From: Thermicanus aegyptius DSM 12793
Lineage (GTDB): Bacteria > Bacillota > Bacilli > Thermicanales > Thermicanaceae
Direction of reading: 5' to 3'
DNA: 64,000 bases
NCBI RefSeq assembly: GCF_000510645.1
Contig: NZ_KI783301.1
Coordinates: 3,363,788 to 3,427,787, forward strand
Below, one piece after another: positions 34,909 to 46,573 of the stretch (positions are counted from its first letter, which is position 1; each line of letters opens with the position of its first letter). The position numbers were made by a program, and so were the translations under genes. The notes under the pieces were generated by a model. It worked only from the letters and a program-made list of their open reading frames with translations, was not told the DNA's origin and searched no databases.

Positions 34909-37900
34909 TCACATATTCCGGCGATATTTCCCTCCTACCTCATAGAGCGCCTTTGTGATCTGGCCGAGGCTCGCCACTTTTACCGTCTCCATCAGTTCGG
35001 CGAAGATATTTCCCCCTTTAAGAGCCACTTCTTTCAGACGGGAAAGCGCTTTCTCCGATTCTTTCCGGTGCCGCTCTTTAAACGCTTGAAGGTTTTGGAT
35101 TTGTTCCTCTTTTTCTTCTTCCGTCGCGCGGGCCAATTCTAACGCATCCACCTTTTCCAGTGCCGAATGGGGGTTTAGGAAGGTATTTACCCCGACGATG
35201 GGCAGTTCGCCGCTATGTTTCTTCATCTCATAAAGGAGAGACTCCTCTTGAATCTTGCCACGCTGGTACATCCGTTCCATCGCACCAAGTACCCCTCCCC
35301 GTTCGTCCAGACGTTCAAATTCCCTTAAAACGGCCTCTTCCACCAAATCGGTCAATTCTTCTATGATGAAAGCCCCCTGGAGTGGATTCTCATTCTTGGT
35401 CATCCCAAATTCCCGTTGCAAGATGAGTTGAATGGCCAGGGCCCGCCGGACCGATTCTTCCGTCGGTGTGGTGACGGCCTCATCATAGGCATTGGTATGC
35501 AGAGAGTTGCAGTTATCGTAAATGGCAAGCAAGGCTTGGATCGTGGTGCGAATATCATTAAAGTCCATTTCCTGGGCATGTAATGAACGTCCGGAGGTTT
35601 GAATATGGTACTTCAATTTCTGGCTTCTCTCGTTCGCTCCGTACTTTTCCTTCATGGCTATCGCCCAAATGCGCCGGGCCACCCGCCCGATGACCGCATA
35701 CTCCGGATCGAGACCGTTGGAAAAGAAGAAGGAAAGGTTCGGCGCAAAATCGTCGATCTTCATTCCCCTCTTCAAGTAATATTCCACGTAAGTAAAGCCA
35801 TTGGCGAGCGTGAAGGCTAGCTGGGTGATCGGGTTGGCTCCGGCCTCTGCAATATGATAGCCGCTGATGCTTACGGAGTAATAATTTTTAACCTGATGTT
35901 GAATGAAGTATTCTTGGATATCTCCCATCATTTTCAGGGCAAATTCTGTGGAAAAGATGCAGGTGTTTTGTCCCTGATCCTCTTTTAAGATATCTGCTTG
36001 TACGGTACCCCTGACCCGCTGCAAGGTCGCTTTTTTGATCTCCTCATATTCCGCCGGCGTCGCCCTTCTTCCCGCCTCTTTTTCGAACTTCTCGACCTGT
36101 TGGTCGATGGCGGTATTAAAGTACATGGCGAGGAGGATCGGGGCAGGGCCGTTGATGGTCATGGAGACGCTGGTCAGCGGATCGGCCAGATCAAAACCGG
36201 CATAAAGCTTCTTCATGTCGTCCAGAGTGGCTACGCTTACGCCGCTCGTGCCGATCTTCCCATAGATATCCGGTCTCCGGTCCGGATCCTCTCCGTAGAG
36301 AGTAACACTGTCAAAAGCGGTGGAGAGTCGTTTTGCTTTGCTGTTTTGGCTCAAATAGTGGAAACGGCGGTTGGTCCTCTCCGGGGTGCCTTCCCCTGCG
36401 AACATCCGGGTCGGCTCCTCCTCTTCCCGTTTGAAGGGGAATACCCCGGCGGTAAAGGGGAAATGCCCCGGAAAATTCTCTTCCCTGATCCAGCGGACCC
36501 TATCCCCCCAATCCGTATAGCAGGGAAGAGCAATTTTAGGGATGCGGGTGCCGGAAAGGGATAGGCTCCATTTCTCTTTATAACCGGAGAGACGTTCCTC
36601 CCAATTCCTTAAATCCTGCTTAACCCCGGGGAGAAGGAGATTCTTTAATTCCCTCCGTTTGCTGTAGAGGAGGGAGAGGGGCTCCGGGGTTTCCCCTTCT
36701 TCCCTGTCCACGCTTTCAAATTTTAAGCGTTCCGGCCCTTCTCCTCTACCGTTCTCCAGCAGCGAAATGACCCCTTGCACTTGATACAACCGGGAAGCGA
36801 TCTTCGCCTGTTCTTTCGTCTTCTTCTTGTAGTTTCGAACGGTCTCTGCGATCTCCCTGAGATACCCCCTCCGCTCAGGAGGAATCACCCCTGCATTCTC
36901 CTCCCTTACCTCATTTCTTTCGGAAGGGAGAGCCCAATTTTCATTAAGCTTCTCATTCATCTTCCCAATCAGCGCTTGAAAAAGGCGATTGACGCCGGGA
37001 TCGTTAAAGCGGCTGGCCACGGTTCCATAGACGGGCAGTTCCTCTAGAGGAGCGGATAAGAGATTCCGATTTCGGCGGATCTCTTTCCGCACATCCCGCA
37101 TAGCATCCTCCGCCCCCTTGTGATCAAATTTATTGATGACCACCAGGTCCGCATAATCCAACATATCGATTTTTTCCAATTGGGAGGGAGCTCCATATTC
37201 ACTGGTCATCACATAAAGGCTCAGGTCGCTGATGCGTGCAATCTCCGTATCCCCCTGGCCGATGCCGCTTGTCTCCACGAAGATCAGGGTAAAAGGAGCC
37301 GTTTTGACCACCTTTACCGCATCCTGGATCGCGAGGGAAAGCTCCGATTTCGCCCCCCTGGTGGCCAGGGAGCGGAAGAATACCCTGGGATGATCGATGG
37401 AGTTCATGCGAATCCGATCGCCTAAAAGCGCTCCCCCTGTTTTCTGCTTGGATGGGTCGACGGAGAGAACGGCAATTTTCACCTTTTCATCATACGCTAA
37501 AAAGCGAGCGATCAGTTCATCGGTAAGGGAACTTTTTCCTGCCCCGCCGGTTCCGGTGATGCCGATCACCGGTATCTTCCTCTCCTCATCGGGAAGGAGG
37601 CGAAGCCTCTCCCTCGCGCCTTCTTCCTCCACCGCCATCTCTGCCAGGGTAATCCATTTGGCCAGCTCCAACGTGTCCCCCCGACGCAGCCGCTCCGGGC
37701 TTTCTTCCCATCTTCTGAGAGGAGAAAAATCACAGAGCCTAAGCATATGGTTGATCATCCCCTGAAGGCCCAGGATACGGCCATCTTCCGGTGAGAAGAT
37801 CTTTGCCACCCCGTACTCCTCCAGTTCTTTTATTTCCGCCGGGATGATCACCCCGCCGCCGCCTCCAAATACGTTAATTTCCCCGGCTCCCCGTTTCCTT

Positions 37901-38154
37901 AGCAGGTCGACCATATACTTAAAGTACTCCATATGCCCCCCTTGATAGGAGCTAACGGCAATCCCTTGTACATCTTCTTGAATCGCCGCTTCCACTACCT
38001 CCTCCACAGAGCGGTTATGCCCCAAATGAATCACCTCCGCTCCGCTGCTCTGCAAGATACGCCGCATGATGTTGATCGAAGCATCGTGGCCGTCGAACAG
38101 GCTGGCGGCCGTTACAAAACGAATCTTATGTTTTGGGAGATACTTCTCTTCCAT
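34909..38154 (-). CDS. icmF: fused isobutyryl-CoA mutase IcmF
   Basis: A 1081-residue adenosylcobalamin-dependent mutase interconverting isobutyryl-CoA and n-butyryl-CoA. Three parts are visible in order: a B12-binding domain with Asp21-Gly-His23-Asp, a MeaI-type GTPase with Walker A Gly-Thr-Gly-Gly-Ala-Gly-Lys-Ser (about 201-208) and Asn-Lys-Phe-Asp, and a mutase TIM barrel with [10 protein letters not shown]. Fusion of the G-protein chaperone to the mutase defines IcmF. AGGAGG lies upstream of the ATG at 38154, which overlaps the TetR gene by 29 nt. Several IcmF proteins also act on isovaleryl/pivalyl-CoA. It is the last gene of the operon. Confidence 0.95.
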   Translation of the reverse strand: MEEKYLPKHKIRFVTAASLFDGHDASINIMRRILQSSGAEVIHLGHNRSVEEVVEAAIQEDVQGIAVSSYQGGHMEYFKYMVDLLRKRGAGEINVFGGGGGVIIPAEIKELEEYGVAKIFSPEDGRILGLQGMINHMLRLCDFSPLRRWEESPERLRRGDTLELAKWITLAEMAVEEEGARERLRLLPDEERKIPVIGITGTGGAGKSSLTDELIARFLAYDEKVKIAVLSVDPSKQKTGGALLGDRIRMNSIDHPRVFFRSLATRGAKSELSLAIQDAVKVVKTAPFTLIFVETSGIGQGDTEIARISDLSLYVMTSEYGAPSQLEKIDMLDYADLVVINKFDHKGAEDAMRDVRKEIRRNRNLLSAPLEELPVYGTVASRFNDPGVNRLFQALIGKMNEKLNENWALPSERNEVREENAGVIPPERRGYLREIAETVRNYKKKTKEQAKIASRLYQVQGVISLLENGRGEGPERLKFESVDREEGETPEPLSLLYSKRRELKNLLLPGVKQDLRNWEERLSGYKEKWSLSLSGTRIPKIALPCYTDWGDRVRWIREENFPGHFPFTAGVFPFKREEEEPTRMFAGEGTPERTNRRFHYLSQNSKAKRLSTAFDSVTLYGEDPDRRPDIYGKIGTSGVSVATLDDMKKLYAGFDLADPLTSVSMTINGPAPILLAMYFNTAIDQQVEKFEKEAGRRATPAEYEEIKKATLQRVRGTVQADILKEDQGQNTCIFSTEFALKMMGDIQEYFIQHQVKNYYSVSISGYHIAEAGANPITQLAFTLANGFTYVEYYLKRGMKIDDFAPNLSFFFSNGLDPEYAVIGRVARRIWAIAMKEKYGANERSQKLKYHIQTSGRSLHAQEMDFNDIRTTIQALLAIYDNCNSLHTNAYDEAVTTPTEESVRRALAIQLILQREFGMTKNENPLQGAFIIEELTDLVEEAVLREFERLDERGGVLGAMERMYQRGKIQEESLLYEMKKHSGELPIVGVNTFLNPHSALEKVDALELARATEEEKEEQIQNLQAFKERHRKESEKALSRLKEVALKGGNIFAELMETVKVASLGQITKALYEVGGKYRRNM

Positions 38155-38824
38155 TCCGATCCTCCTCTCCTCTTTTATGGTTTCCGAGTTCCTCTCTCCC
38201 TTCCTCCTTGCTCCAACCCCCGATCCCCCCGAGAAAACGAAGCTGTTTTTCAATGAATTCCTCCAGGGTAAATCGATTTCTCAGCGCCCAACGTCGAAAC
38301 GCCCACATCTCTCCAAGGACGGCAATGTTTTCGGCGATCAGGGGAATATCCTCTTCGGCGAGGGATAGGCTTCCATCTTTTACTCCTTCATGGAGCAACC
38401 GGGCAAAAATGCCGGCGATTTCTTCTTCCGTGCGCAAAACAATGCGCATCGCATCTTTTGGGAGGGATTTCGTCTCCTGGTAGATGAGCAGTACCTTATC
38501 ATCAAGGCGGTCAACGACCCGGATATATCCGATGATCGCCTCTTTTAATTTTTCTCCTCCCGTCTTTCCCTTTTGAATGGAGAGGGTTAATCCGTTCTTC
38601 ATCTCTTCATGGATCGATGAGCAGACGAGATAAAGAACATCTTCCTTTGACTCAATATATTCATAGAGGGTACCGATGCTAAAGCCTGATTCGGCGGCGA
38701 TCTCCCGGGTCGTCGCCTTATGGAAACCTTTACGAGCAAAAAGTTCCACCGCGGCTTCCACCATCTGTGCCCGCCTGGTCTCAATCAGTTCCTTATCTTT
38801 CACGTCGGTGTGGATCTCTTTCAT
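38126..38824 (-). CDS. TetR-family regulator of the acyl-CoA operon
   Basis: A 232-residue repressor. The N-terminal helix-turn-helix is clear: [11 protein letters not shown], Thr-Thr-Arg-Glu-Ile-Ala and Ser-Ile-Gly-Thr-Leu-Tyr-Glu-Tyr. The ligand domain resembles FadR-type TetR proteins that bind acyl-CoA. The last 25 residues are a polar tail that overlaps the icmF start. It lies inside the operon, overlapping meaB by 4 nt (ATGA), and probably represses it through the palindrome upstream of fadF. The inducer, likely an acyl-CoA, is not determinable. Confidence 0.9.
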   Translation of the reverse strand: MKEIHTDVKDKELIETRRAQMVEAAVELFARKGFHKATTREIAAESGFSIGTLYEYIESKEDVLYLVCSSIHEEMKNGLTLSIQKGKTGGEKLKEAIIGYIRVVDRLDDKVLLIYQETKSLPKDAMRIVLRTEEEIAGIFARLLHEGVKDGSLSLAEEDIPLIAENIAVLGEMWAFRRWALRNRFTLEEFIEKQLRFLGGIGGWSKEEGREELGNHKRGEEDRNGREVSPKT

Positions 38825-39783
38825 TCTCCACCCCCTCCTCTTTTTAGATGGTTCAGGATCTGCCCTGCCAAAAAATACGGGGATTCTTTCCCTTCTTCCA
38901 CATCTTTTATTCTTCCCTGGTAGTCAGGAGAAGAGAGGAGTTCCTCCACCCATTGATCCAGGAAGCGGCGGAGGATTTCCTTTAATTCCGCCATCCTCCT
39001 TCTCCGTCGCCGGGTTTCTCCGTCCGGTTCCTCTTCTAAGGAAGCCCGGTGCTCCAAAATCTTTTCCCAAACCATAAGGATCCCTTCCCCCCGTGAACCG
39101 ACCGTCTTCAGGACGGGAGGGCGCCATCCTTTGCCCGTCTTCGTGATGTCCAGCATGGCATTTACTTGTGCCACCAATTTCTCCGTGCCGGGGAGATCCG
39201 CTTTATTTACCACAAAAAGATCGGCGATCTCCATAATCCCTGCTTTAAAAGCCTGCACCACATCCCCGGTTCCCGGACTTAAGACGAGGAGGGTGGTATC
39301 GACGGCTTCCATCACCTTCACCTCGGATTGTCCTACCCCTACCGTCTCCACCAGGATCACGTCACAACCATAGGCATCCAGAATCTGCATCGCCCCTTGT
39401 GTATGATAAGAGAGGCCCCCCAGGTTACCCCGGGTCCCCATGCTGCGGATAAATACTCCTCGATCCGTCGCGTGGCGCTGCATCCGAATCCGATCTCCCA
39501 AAATGGCCCCTCCGGTAAAGGGGCTGGTGGGATCCACCGCGATGATGCCTAGTGAAAATCCCTTTCCCCTGAGAAGGGAGATGAGGGCATCCACCAGCGT
39601 ACTCTTTCCCGCTCCCGGGGCACCGGTAATGCCTACGGTTACCGCCCGGCCGGTGTAAGGGGTAAGCTCCCGGAGAAGTTCAAACCCCTCCGGTTTCTCC
39701 TCTTCGATCCATGTGATGGCTTTGGCGCAGGCCCGGGTGTCCCCTCCAATGATCTGTTTCGCGATTGGGTGCATTTTATCCAT
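38821..39783 (-). CDS. meaB: MeaB/ArgK-family GTPase, mutase chaperone
   Basis: A 320-residue P-loop GTPase with Walker A Gly-Ala-Pro-Gly-Ala-Gly-Lys-Ser (about 54-61), Asp-Pro-Thr-Ser-Pro-Phe-Thr-Gly-Gly-Ala and Asn-Lys-Ala-Asp. It is a member of the MeaB family that gates cofactor loading and repair of B12-dependent acyl-CoA mutases. Its partner is usually a separate methylmalonyl-CoA mutase; in this operon the mutase is IcmF, which already contains a G domain. The start is ATG 39783 or the in-frame ATG at 39774. It begins 1 nt after the acdA stop. Confidence 0.93.
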   Translation of the reverse strand: MDKMHPIAKQIIGGDTRACAKAITWIEEEKPEGFELLRELTPYTGRAVTVGITGAPGAGKSTLVDALISLLRGKGFSLGIIAVDPTSPFTGGAILGDRIRMQRHATDRGVFIRSMGTRGNLGGLSYHTQGAMQILDAYGCDVILVETVGVGQSEVKVMEAVDTTLLVLSPGTGDVVQAFKAGIMEIADLFVVNKADLPGTEKLVAQVNAMLDITKTGKGWRPPVLKTVGSRGEGILMVWEKILEHRASLEEEPDGETRRRRRRMAELKEILRRFLDQWVEELLSSPDYQGRIKDVEEGKESPYFLAGQILNHLKRGGGGE

Positions 39784-39784
39784 C

Positions 39785-40927
39785 CTATTCTTTCATTAGG
39801 GCATTGGAGATGACGAGACGCTGAATCTCATTCGTTCCTTCATAAATTTGGGTAATCTTCGCATCTCTCATCATCCGCTCCACCGGATATTCCCGAATAT
39901 ACCCGTACCCGCCGAAGATCTGAACCGCCTCCGTCGTCACTTCCATCGCCGTATCGGAGGCAAAAAGTTTAGCCATCGCAGAGGCTTTGCCATAGGGAAG
40001 TCCGTGATCCTCCAACCAGGCGGCTTGGTAGGTGAGGAGGCGGGAGGCTTCAATCTTTGTGGCCATGTCGGCCAATTTAAAACGGATCGCCTGCTGGTCG
40101 CCGATCGGTTTCCCAAATTGTTTCCTCTCTTTGGCATATCTCAAGGCTTCATCCAGAGCTCCCTGGGCAATCCCCAAAGCCTGGGCGGCGATTCCGTTTC
40201 GCCCTCCATCTAAAGTCATCATGGCGATCTTAAATCCTTCCCCCTCATTTCCCAAGCGGTTTTCCTCAGGGACCATGACCTCCTCAAAATGAATTTCCGC
40301 CGTCGTAGAGGCACGAATCCCCAACTTCTTCTCCTTCTTCCCCACGGTAAAGCCGGGCATTCCCTCCTCCAGGATAAATGCGGTTACCCCTTTGTGCTTT
40401 AATTCGGGATGGGTCAAGGCGAAGACGACATAGATCTCTGCTGCGCCTGCATTGGTGATGAAGATCTTGGAACCATTTAGAACATAGTGGCGGCCATTTT
40501 TGACGGCAGTCGTCCGCATGGCGGCCGCATCGGAACCGGAGCCGGGCTCCGTCAAACCATAGGCGCCGATCTTTTTCCCTTCGGCCAGGGGGCGGAGAAA
40601 TCTCTCCTTCTGCTCCTCGCTGCCAAATTTGTAGATCGGCCAACTGGCCAAGGAGATGTGGGCAGATAAGGTGACGGCGGTGGAGGCGCAAACCCTGGCC
40701 AATTCTTCCACTGCAATCACATAACTTAAGAAATCGGCCCCCGCGCCTCCCCACCTTTCCGGCCATGGAATGCCTGTTAATCCCAGTTCAGCCATCTTGG
40801 TAAAAATTTTCCGATCAAATCTCTCCTCTTCATCCCGTAAAGAGGCGGTGGGAGCCACCTCATGTACCGCAAACTCCCTCACCATCTGCCGCATCATCTC
40901 TTGTTCTTCGCTTAACGAAAAATTCAT
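39785..40927 (-). CDS. acdA: acyl-CoA dehydrogenase
   Basis: A 380-residue FAD enzyme that introduces the alpha-beta double bond into acyl-CoA. The flavin signature [11 protein letters not shown] is at about residue 128. The catalytic Glu is in Gln-Ile-Tyr-Glu-Gly-Thr-Asn-Glu at the C-terminus and Phe-Gly-Gly-Tyr-Gly-Tyr marks the adenine site. It corresponds to acdA, which flanks rpoE and fadF in Bacillus. It overlaps the next acyl-CoA dehydrogenase gene by 4 nt (ATGA). Chain-length and branching preference are not clear from sequence. Confidence 0.95.
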   Translation of the reverse strand: MNFSLSEEQEMMRQMVREFAVHEVAPTASLRDEEERFDRKIFTKMAELGLTGIPWPERWGGAGADFLSYVIAVEELARVCASTAVTLSAHISLASWPIYKFGSEEQKERFLRPLAEGKKIGAYGLTEPGSGSDAAAMRTTAVKNGRHYVLNGSKIFITNAGAAEIYVVFALTHPELKHKGVTAFILEEGMPGFTVGKKEKKLGIRASTTAEIHFEEVMVPEENRLGNEGEGFKIAMMTLDGGRNGIAAQALGIAQGALDEALRYAKERKQFGKPIGDQQAIRFKLADMATKIEASRLLTYQAAWLEDHGLPYGKASAMAKLFASDTAMEVTTEAVQIFGGYGYIREYPVERMMRDAKITQIYEGTNEIQRLVISNALMKE

Positions 40928-42093
40928 TTTCCCCTCACCCCGTCTGAATTGTTTTCGGCCAAGAGATATTTCCCGATCACCAGGTGCTGGATCTCGTTGG
41001 TCCCTTCATAGATTTGCGTGATCTTTGCGTCCCGGAAATATCGCTCTACCGGATAATCCCGGATGTATCCATAACCGCCAAAGATCTGGACAGCTTCCGT
41101 CGCCACCTTCACGGCCACATCGGAGGCGAAAAGCTTCGCTTGGGAAGCGGCCAATCCGGCCGGTTTTCCTTCCTCCTTTAAGGAGGCGGCGCGATAGACC
41201 AAAAGCCGTGCTCCTTCCAACTCCGTGGCCATCTGGGCCAACTTAAAACGGATCGCCTGTTGATCTGCAATGGGGCGGCCAAACTGTTTCCGCCCCTTGG
41301 CGTAGGCAAGGGCGGCAGCGAAAGCAGCCTCCCCGATGCCCAATGCTTGGGCGGCGATGCCGATCCGTCCTACATCCAAATTGGCCATGGCGATCTTATA
41401 GCCTTCCCCTTCCTCTCCCAGGCGATTTTCGACGGGAACCTCCGCCTCTTCAAAGAGGAGGGTGGCGGTGCTGGAGCCATGAAGCCCCATCTTTTTCTCC
41501 CGCCTGCCCGTCGAAAATCCTGGGGTTCCCTTCTCCACGATAAAGGCGGTGATCCCCTTGATCCCTCTCTCCGGGTCAGTGACGGCAAATACTACATAGG
41601 TATCCGCCTCTCCCCCGTTGGTTATAAATTGTTTCGTACCCGTTAGGCAGTAATGACGTCCTCTCCGCACGGCCTTTAACTTGATGGAGGCGGCATCGGA
41701 ACCGGCCTGGGGTTCCGTCAGCGCAAAGGCCCCGATCGCCTCCCCCTTTGCCAACGCCGGGAGGAAACGCTCTTTCTGCGCTTCATTCCCGAAGTAGTAA
41801 ATGGGCATTGTCCCCACTGAGGTGTGAACAGAGAGAATTACACCCAGCGCAGCGCTTACTTTGGAAATTTCATGGATCGCTAAAATGTAAGAAATAAAAT
41901 CCAATCCCGCACCGCCGTAACGTTCCGGAAGCGGAATCCCCATCAGGCCCAGCTCCCCCATCCTGCGTAGGAGAGGGCGGGGGTACCAATCTTCCTCTTC
42001 CATCCGGGGGATCAGGGGAAGAATCTCCTCCCTGGCGAAGCGGCGCACCATTTGCCGTAACAAAAGTTGCTCTTCCGTAAAGGAGAAATTCAT
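40924..42093 (-). CDS. acyl-CoA dehydrogenase, second copy
   Basis: A 389-residue paralogue of the preceding enzyme with the same motifs: [11 protein letters not shown] and the catalytic Glu in Gln-Ile-Tyr-Glu-Gly-Thr-Asn-Glu-Ile. The two proteins are similar along their length, which suggests tandem duplication with divergence, perhaps for straight-chain and branched-chain substrates. A short basic tail (Gly-Val-Arg-Gly-Lys) ends it. No strong ribosome site is seen before the ATG at 42093. 124 nt of non-coding sequence precedes it. Confidence 0.94.
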   Translation of the reverse strand: MNFSFTEEQLLLRQMVRRFAREEILPLIPRMEEEDWYPRPLLRRMGELGLMGIPLPERYGGAGLDFISYILAIHEISKVSAALGVILSVHTSVGTMPIYYFGNEAQKERFLPALAKGEAIGAFALTEPQAGSDAASIKLKAVRRGRHYCLTGTKQFITNGGEADTYVVFAVTDPERGIKGITAFIVEKGTPGFSTGRREKKMGLHGSSTATLLFEEAEVPVENRLGEEGEGYKIAMANLDVGRIGIAAQALGIGEAAFAAALAYAKGRKQFGRPIADQQAIRFKLAQMATELEGARLLVYRAASLKEEGKPAGLAASQAKLFASDVAVKVATEAVQIFGGYGYIRDYPVERYFRDAKITQIYEGTNEIQHLVIGKYLLAENNSDGVRGK

Positions 42094-42217
42094 CTCACGG
42101 CAGGCTCGCCCTTGTTTTTAGGAATACCCTCTTCGGACAAAGGCGGTCACCCTTCTCTCCCTTCATTTCTCAATCCGTTTTTCACGTGTGGACATACTCA
42201 TATACCGGTATTCTTCT

Positions 42218-43072
42218 CTATGCTTCGTATCGATAGAAGCCTCTCCCTGTCTTTCTCCCCAGCCATCCTGCCTTAACATATTTTCTGAGAAGGGGGCAGG
42301 GGCGGTATTTAGAATCGCCGAACCCCTCGTAAAGGATCTCCATGATGGAAAGGCAAGTGTCCAGTCCGATAAAGTCGGCCAATTCCAGGGGTCCCATGGG
42401 ATGATTCATGCCAAGTTTCATCACCTGGTCTACCGATTCCGGCGTGGCCACCCCCTCGTAGACGGCGTAAATCGCCTCGTTAATCATGGGCATAAGGACC
42501 CGATTGGAGACAAAGCCGGGAAAATCATTCACTTCCACAGGAATTTTCCCCATTCTCCGGGCCAGTTCCTCGATCCTCCGATAGGTTTCATCGCTCGTAG
42601 CCAGACCGCGGATGATCTCTACCAATTTCATCACGGGGACAGGGTTCATAAAGTGCATGCCGATCACCCTTTCCGGTCGGTCCGTTACGGCGGCAAGCTC
42701 GGTGATGGGGAGGGAGGAGGTGTTGGTCGCTAAAATCCCTTCCTTCCCCAAGATCCCATCCAGGGTGCGAAACAGGTCGGTCTTTACCTCCATCTTCTCC
42801 ATCACGGCTTCGATCACCAGATCGGCCTCCCTTGCTTCCTCCAAAAGCGGAGCAGGTTGAATCCGCCCCAAGATCTCCTCCCTCTCCTGCTCGTTCAGCT
42901 TCCCTTTCTCAACAAGCCGGCTCAGGTTCTTCCCAATATTTCCTAATCCCCGCCCGATCAACTCTTCCGACAGGTCGTGAAGAAGAACCTCAAATCCCGC
43001 TTGGGCGGCGGTTTGGGCGATCCCGCTTCCCATCTGACCCGCTCCTACGACCATGATCTTTTTCAACTCCAT
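42218..43072 (-). CDS. hbd: 3-hydroxybutyryl-CoA dehydrogenase
   Basis: A 284-residue NAD(P)-dependent dehydrogenase oxidising 3-hydroxyacyl-CoA to 3-ketoacyl-CoA. The Rossmann motif [10 protein letters not shown] is at about residues 9-18. The catalytic His lies in Gly-Met-His-Phe-Met-Asn-Pro-Val-Pro and the Glu in Leu-Val-Glu-Ile-Ile. The C-terminal helical domain has Gly-Phe-Val-Ser-Asn-Arg. AGGAGG precedes the ATG. It fits mmgB/hbd of short-chain acyl-CoA metabolism between the dehydrogenases and the thiolase. Confidence 0.94.
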   Translation of the reverse strand: MELKKIMVVGAGQMGSGIAQTAAQAGFEVLLHDLSEELIGRGLGNIGKNLSRLVEKGKLNEQEREEILGRIQPAPLLEEAREADLVIEAVMEKMEVKTDLFRTLDGILGKEGILATNTSSLPITELAAVTDRPERVIGMHFMNPVPVMKLVEIIRGLATSDETYRRIEELARRMGKIPVEVNDFPGFVSNRVLMPMINEAIYAVYEGVATPESVDQVMKLGMNHPMGPLELADFIGLDTCLSIMEILYEGFGDSKYRPCPLLRKYVKAGWLGRKTGRGFYRYEA

Positions 43073-43142
43073 CCGTTTTCCTCCTTATCCGGAAATTCCC
43101 CGCTCATTTTCTTCCTCCGAAGACAGGGCGCTCACCAAGTGG

Positions 43143-44327
43143 TTACGGCTCCACCTCCACCAGAACCGCATCCCCTTGGGCAGTCCCACTACAGATGGCC
43201 GCGATTCCGAGACCTCCCCCCCTTCTCTTTAATTCATAGATCAGGGTAAGCAGAATGCGGGTCCCACTGGCTCCGATGGGGTGCCCCAAGGCGACGGCAC
43301 CGCCGTTCACATTCACCTTTTCCTCCTCCCACTCCAAGAGCCTCCCGGTGGTTAACACCACGGCAGCGAAGGCCTCATTTACCTCAAAGAGGGAAATCTC
43401 CTGTAGGGAAAGTCCCGTTTTCCGGAGAAGCTTCCGAATAGCCAAGCCGGGAGCGGTGGCAATGTAGGGAGCCTCCGCCCCAATTTCGCTATGGGCGAGT
43501 ATTTTCGCCAAAGGCTTCCTTCCCATCCGTCTTGCCCTCTCCTCCGACATGAGAAGAAGGGCTGCGGCTCCATCATTTACGCTGGGGGCATTTCCGGGCG
43601 TAATGGTCCCATCCTCTTGATAAACCGGGGATAGAGCGGCAAGCTTCTCCATGCCGGTATCCCTACGGGGGCCTTCATCGGTATCCACCGTGAGTGGACT
43701 CCCTTTTTTCTGGGGGACGGTAAGGGGAACCACCTCTTCCCGTAAAAGCCCCCCATCAATCGCCTGAATTGCCCGCACGTGGCTCCGGTATGCCCAACGA
43801 TCCTGCTCCTCCCGGGTAATCCCGAATTCCCGGGCGACCCGGCTGCCGTGGACGGCCATCGGGACACCATAAAAGGGGCAGGTGAGTCCGTCATATTGCA
43901 TCAGGTCGATCACTTCCCCGTTTCCCATGCGCAATCCCCCCCGAACCTTCGGGAGGAAATAGGGAGCATTGGACATGCTCTCCATTCCCCCCGCCAGGAG
44001 GATCTCCCCATCCCCGGAGCGGATGATTTGATCGGCCAGGGTTACACTCCTAAGCCCTGACGCACATACCTTATTGATCGTTTCCGACGGGACTTCCCAG
44101 GGTAACCCCGCTTTTACCGCAGCCTGCCGGGCGGGAACCTGACCGGCCCCGCCCTGGAGGACCATCCCCATGATCACCTCATCCACCTCCTCCCCTTTTA
44201 CCTCCGCCCGCATCAGGGTCTCCTTAAGCACCGCCGCGCCGAGCTGGACAGCGGTTAGTGGGGACAAAGCTCCTTGGAACCGCCCGAAAGGGGTTCGCGC
44301 CCCCGCTACGATAACGCTTCTCAACAT
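43143..44327 (-). CDS. acetyl-CoA C-acetyltransferase (thiolase)
   Basis: A 394-residue thiolase that cleaves 3-ketoacyl-CoA with CoA. The nucleophile is in Asn-Lys-Val-Cys-Ala-Ser-Gly at about residue 88. The His is in [10 protein letters not shown], and the C-terminal Cys is in Ala-Ile-Cys-Ser-Gly-Thr-Ala-Gln-Gly. The last motif departs from the more usual Cys-Gly-Gly-Gly form but keeps the Cys. The ATG at 44327 follows GAGGAGG; an upstream extension is unsupported. It completes the beta-oxidation cycle genes of the operon except enoyl-CoA hydratase, which is not present in this window. Confidence 0.94.
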   Translation of the reverse strand: MLRSVIVAGARTPFGRFQGALSPLTAVQLGAAVLKETLMRAEVKGEEVDEVIMGMVLQGGAGQVPARQAAVKAGLPWEVPSETINKVCASGLRSVTLADQIIRSGDGEILLAGGMESMSNAPYFLPKVRGGLRMGNGEVIDLMQYDGLTCPFYGVPMAVHGSRVAREFGITREEQDRWAYRSHVRAIQAIDGGLLREEVVPLTVPQKKGSPLTVDTDEGPRRDTGMEKLAALSPVYQEDGTITPGNAPSVNDGAAALLLMSEERARRMGRKPLAKILAHSEIGAEAPYIATAPGLAIRKLLRKTGLSLQEISLFEVNEAFAAVVLTTGRLLEWEEEKVNVNGGAVALGHPIGASGTRILLTLIYELKRRGGGLGIAAICSGTAQGDAVLVEVEP

Positions 44328-44430
44328 CGTTTCCTCCTCTCTACCTCTCATTCATTTCCCCATGCGAAAAACACCGGTTGATCGATTTTCATTCTCTTCA
44401 TTACAGGTTCTTCATTTTCCAAGGAGTTTT

Positions 44431-46551
44431 TTAAGCGGTCCTCTCTTCCTCCCCTTCCAATTGAAGGGATTTCGCCAGGATCTCCACCACATCCAATGTT
44501 TCTACATCCGCTTCTTTCATTTTTACCCCATCGGAGATCATGGTGAGGCAATAGGGACAAGCCGTGCCGATGAGGGTAGGGGAAACCTCCAAGGCTTGTT
44601 CGGTGCGGGCCAAGTTGACACGAGTTCCTTCCTTCTCTTCCATCCACATGAGTCCTCCTCCCGCCCCGCAGCACATGCTGTCCTGACGGTTCCGCTTCAT
44701 CTCCACCAGCTCCACCCCCGGAATCGCTTTCAGGATCTCCCGGGGAACATCGTACATGCCGTTATATCTCCCCAGATAACAGGAATCATGGTAGGTAATC
44801 CTCTCCCGTACGGGAACCTTGGGCGCAATCCTTCCCTCTTTCAGAAGTTGGTAGAGCAATTGGGTGTGATGAATCACCTCTCCCTGGAATCCAAAATCGG
44901 GATACTCGTTTTTAAAGGTATTAAAGGTGTGGGGATCGATGGTCAGGATCTTCTTCACTCCATAGCGCCGGAAGTTTTCTATATTCTCCAGAGCCAATTG
45001 TTGAAAGAGCATCTCGTTCCCTAATCTCCTCGCCGTATCCCCTGAGTTCTTCTCTTCATTGCCAAGGATGGCAAAAGAGACCCCGGCGTGATTTAAAATC
45101 TTGACCAACGTTTGGGTAATCTTCATGCTGCGCCGGTCATAGGAACCCATAGAGCCTACAAAAAGAAGGTATTCAAAATCGGGTTTTTCCTTAACGGTAG
45201 GCGCCTCGATACCCTCCACATCCCTCCATTTGCTCCGGTCATTCCGATTTAAGCCCCAGGGATTCCCTTGCCGCTCAATGTTTTGGAAGGTCCGGTTCAC
45301 CTCTCCCGATACCCTCCCCTCGGTCAGGACCAAGTACCTGCGAAGATCAATAATCTTATCCACATGTTCATTCATCACCGGACATTGATCTTCACAATTC
45401 CGGCAGGTGGTGCAGGCCCAGATCTCCTCCTCCGTAATGACGTCACCGATCAGGCTGATCTCCTCGAAGGGGGGCATCAGCTCTTCTTCGGCCGACGCTT
45501 CCTTCGTAGCGGCGACCTCCCCTTGTGTCCCTTCCCTGGAATGGGCCCAAGCGATGCGATTCCCCCGGGTATGGGCAAAGAGAGAAGCCGGCATCCAGGG
45601 AGTCCGTCCCGTTACGGCCGCCCCTTTTTCCGTCAAATGGTCCCGCATCTTCACAATCAACTGCATGGGAGAAAGGCTCTTTCCGGTGTTGTTTGCAGGG
45701 CACATGCTGGTGCAGCGGCCACATTCCACACAGGCATACAGGTCGAGGAGCTGTTTCTGGGTAAATTGTTCAATCCGCCCCACCCCGAATTCCTCGGCCG
45801 TCTCATCCTCCAGATGAATGGGTGTAAGTCGTCCCGGAGGAGAAAGCCGTTTTAAAAAAACGTTGATGGGCGCCGCGATGAGATGGGCATGCTTTGATTG
45901 GGGAACGTAGACGAGAAAGGCAAGAAGGATCAACAGATGAATCCACCAGAAGAAATAAAAGAAAAAACGGCTCACCTCCGGTGAGAGGGGTTGGGCAAGG
46001 TAGGCGACCAGGGAAGAAAAGGGGCGCATCCCGTTCCATACTTCTCCGGCCATGGCCATCTCCATTCCCCCTGCGGCCAGGACGGAAAGGAAAAGAGTGC
46101 CGATGAACCAATAGACCATGCCGGCTTTCCATCCTCGTTTCAATCGGGGCAGCTTCTCAATATACCGACGGTAAATGCCGTACGCCACCGCCAAAAGGAC
46201 CGCCATGGTGGTCATCTCCTGCACCAAGGTAAACCCGCCGTAAAAAGGGATCGGCAGCCTCGCTCCGGGTATAAGTCCCTTTAGGATGAGATCAATGGCG
46301 CCAAACTGGAGGATGATAAACCCATAGAAGAAGATAACGTGCATGACGCCGCTTCTCTTGTCTTTTAGAAGCTTTCTCTGTCCAAAGACGTTAAGCAAAA
46401 GAGCTTTCCACCGTTCTTTTAGCCCTTTTTGATCTTCCGGCTTCCTCCCGAGGCGGATGAAAAGATAGCGGCTGTATACGACGTGCGCAAAGAGGTAGAC
46501 CGCGTAGCCAACCACCAGGAGAAAGGCAAGAAACTGTATGAGAATGAACAT
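44431..46551 (-). CDS. fadF: membrane-bound iron-sulphur oxidoreductase FadF
   Basis: A 706-residue protein. The first about 230 residues have six or so membrane helices resembling the haem-binding NarI domain. Then come two 4Fe-4S motifs (Cys-Val-Glu-Cys-Gly-Arg-Cys and Cys-Thr-Thr-Cys-Arg-Asn-Cys) and a C-terminal heterodisulphide-reductase-like CCG region (Cys-Cys-Gly-Ala-Gly-Gly and Cys-Pro-Tyr-Cys). In Bacillus, FadF lies in an operon with acdA and is proposed to pass electrons from acyl-CoA dehydrogenases to the quinone pool. Here it heads the whole acyl-CoA operon, behind the TetR palindrome. The protein looks complete. Confidence 0.93.
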   Translation of the reverse strand: MFILIQFLAFLLVVGYAVYLFAHVVYSRYLFIRLGRKPEDQKGLKERWKALLLNVFGQRKLLKDKRSGVMHVIFFYGFIILQFGAIDLILKGLIPGARLPIPFYGGFTLVQEMTTMAVLLAVAYGIYRRYIEKLPRLKRGWKAGMVYWFIGTLFLSVLAAGGMEMAMAGEVWNGMRPFSSLVAYLAQPLSPEVSRFFFYFFWWIHLLILLAFLVYVPQSKHAHLIAAPINVFLKRLSPPGRLTPIHLEDETAEEFGVGRIEQFTQKQLLDLYACVECGRCTSMCPANNTGKSLSPMQLIVKMRDHLTEKGAAVTGRTPWMPASLFAHTRGNRIAWAHSREGTQGEVAATKEASAEEELMPPFEEISLIGDVITEEEIWACTTCRNCEDQCPVMNEHVDKIIDLRRYLVLTEGRVSGEVNRTFQNIERQGNPWGLNRNDRSKWRDVEGIEAPTVKEKPDFEYLLFVGSMGSYDRRSMKITQTLVKILNHAGVSFAILGNEEKNSGDTARRLGNEMLFQQLALENIENFRRYGVKKILTIDPHTFNTFKNEYPDFGFQGEVIHHTQLLYQLLKEGRIAPKVPVRERITYHDSCYLGRYNGMYDVPREILKAIPGVELVEMKRNRQDSMCCGAGGGLMWMEEKEGTRVNLARTEQALEVSPTLIGTACPYCLTMISDGVKMKEADVETLDVVEILAKSLQLEGEEERTA

Positions 46552-46573
46552 AAGATCCCCCCGCTTCTTTATT

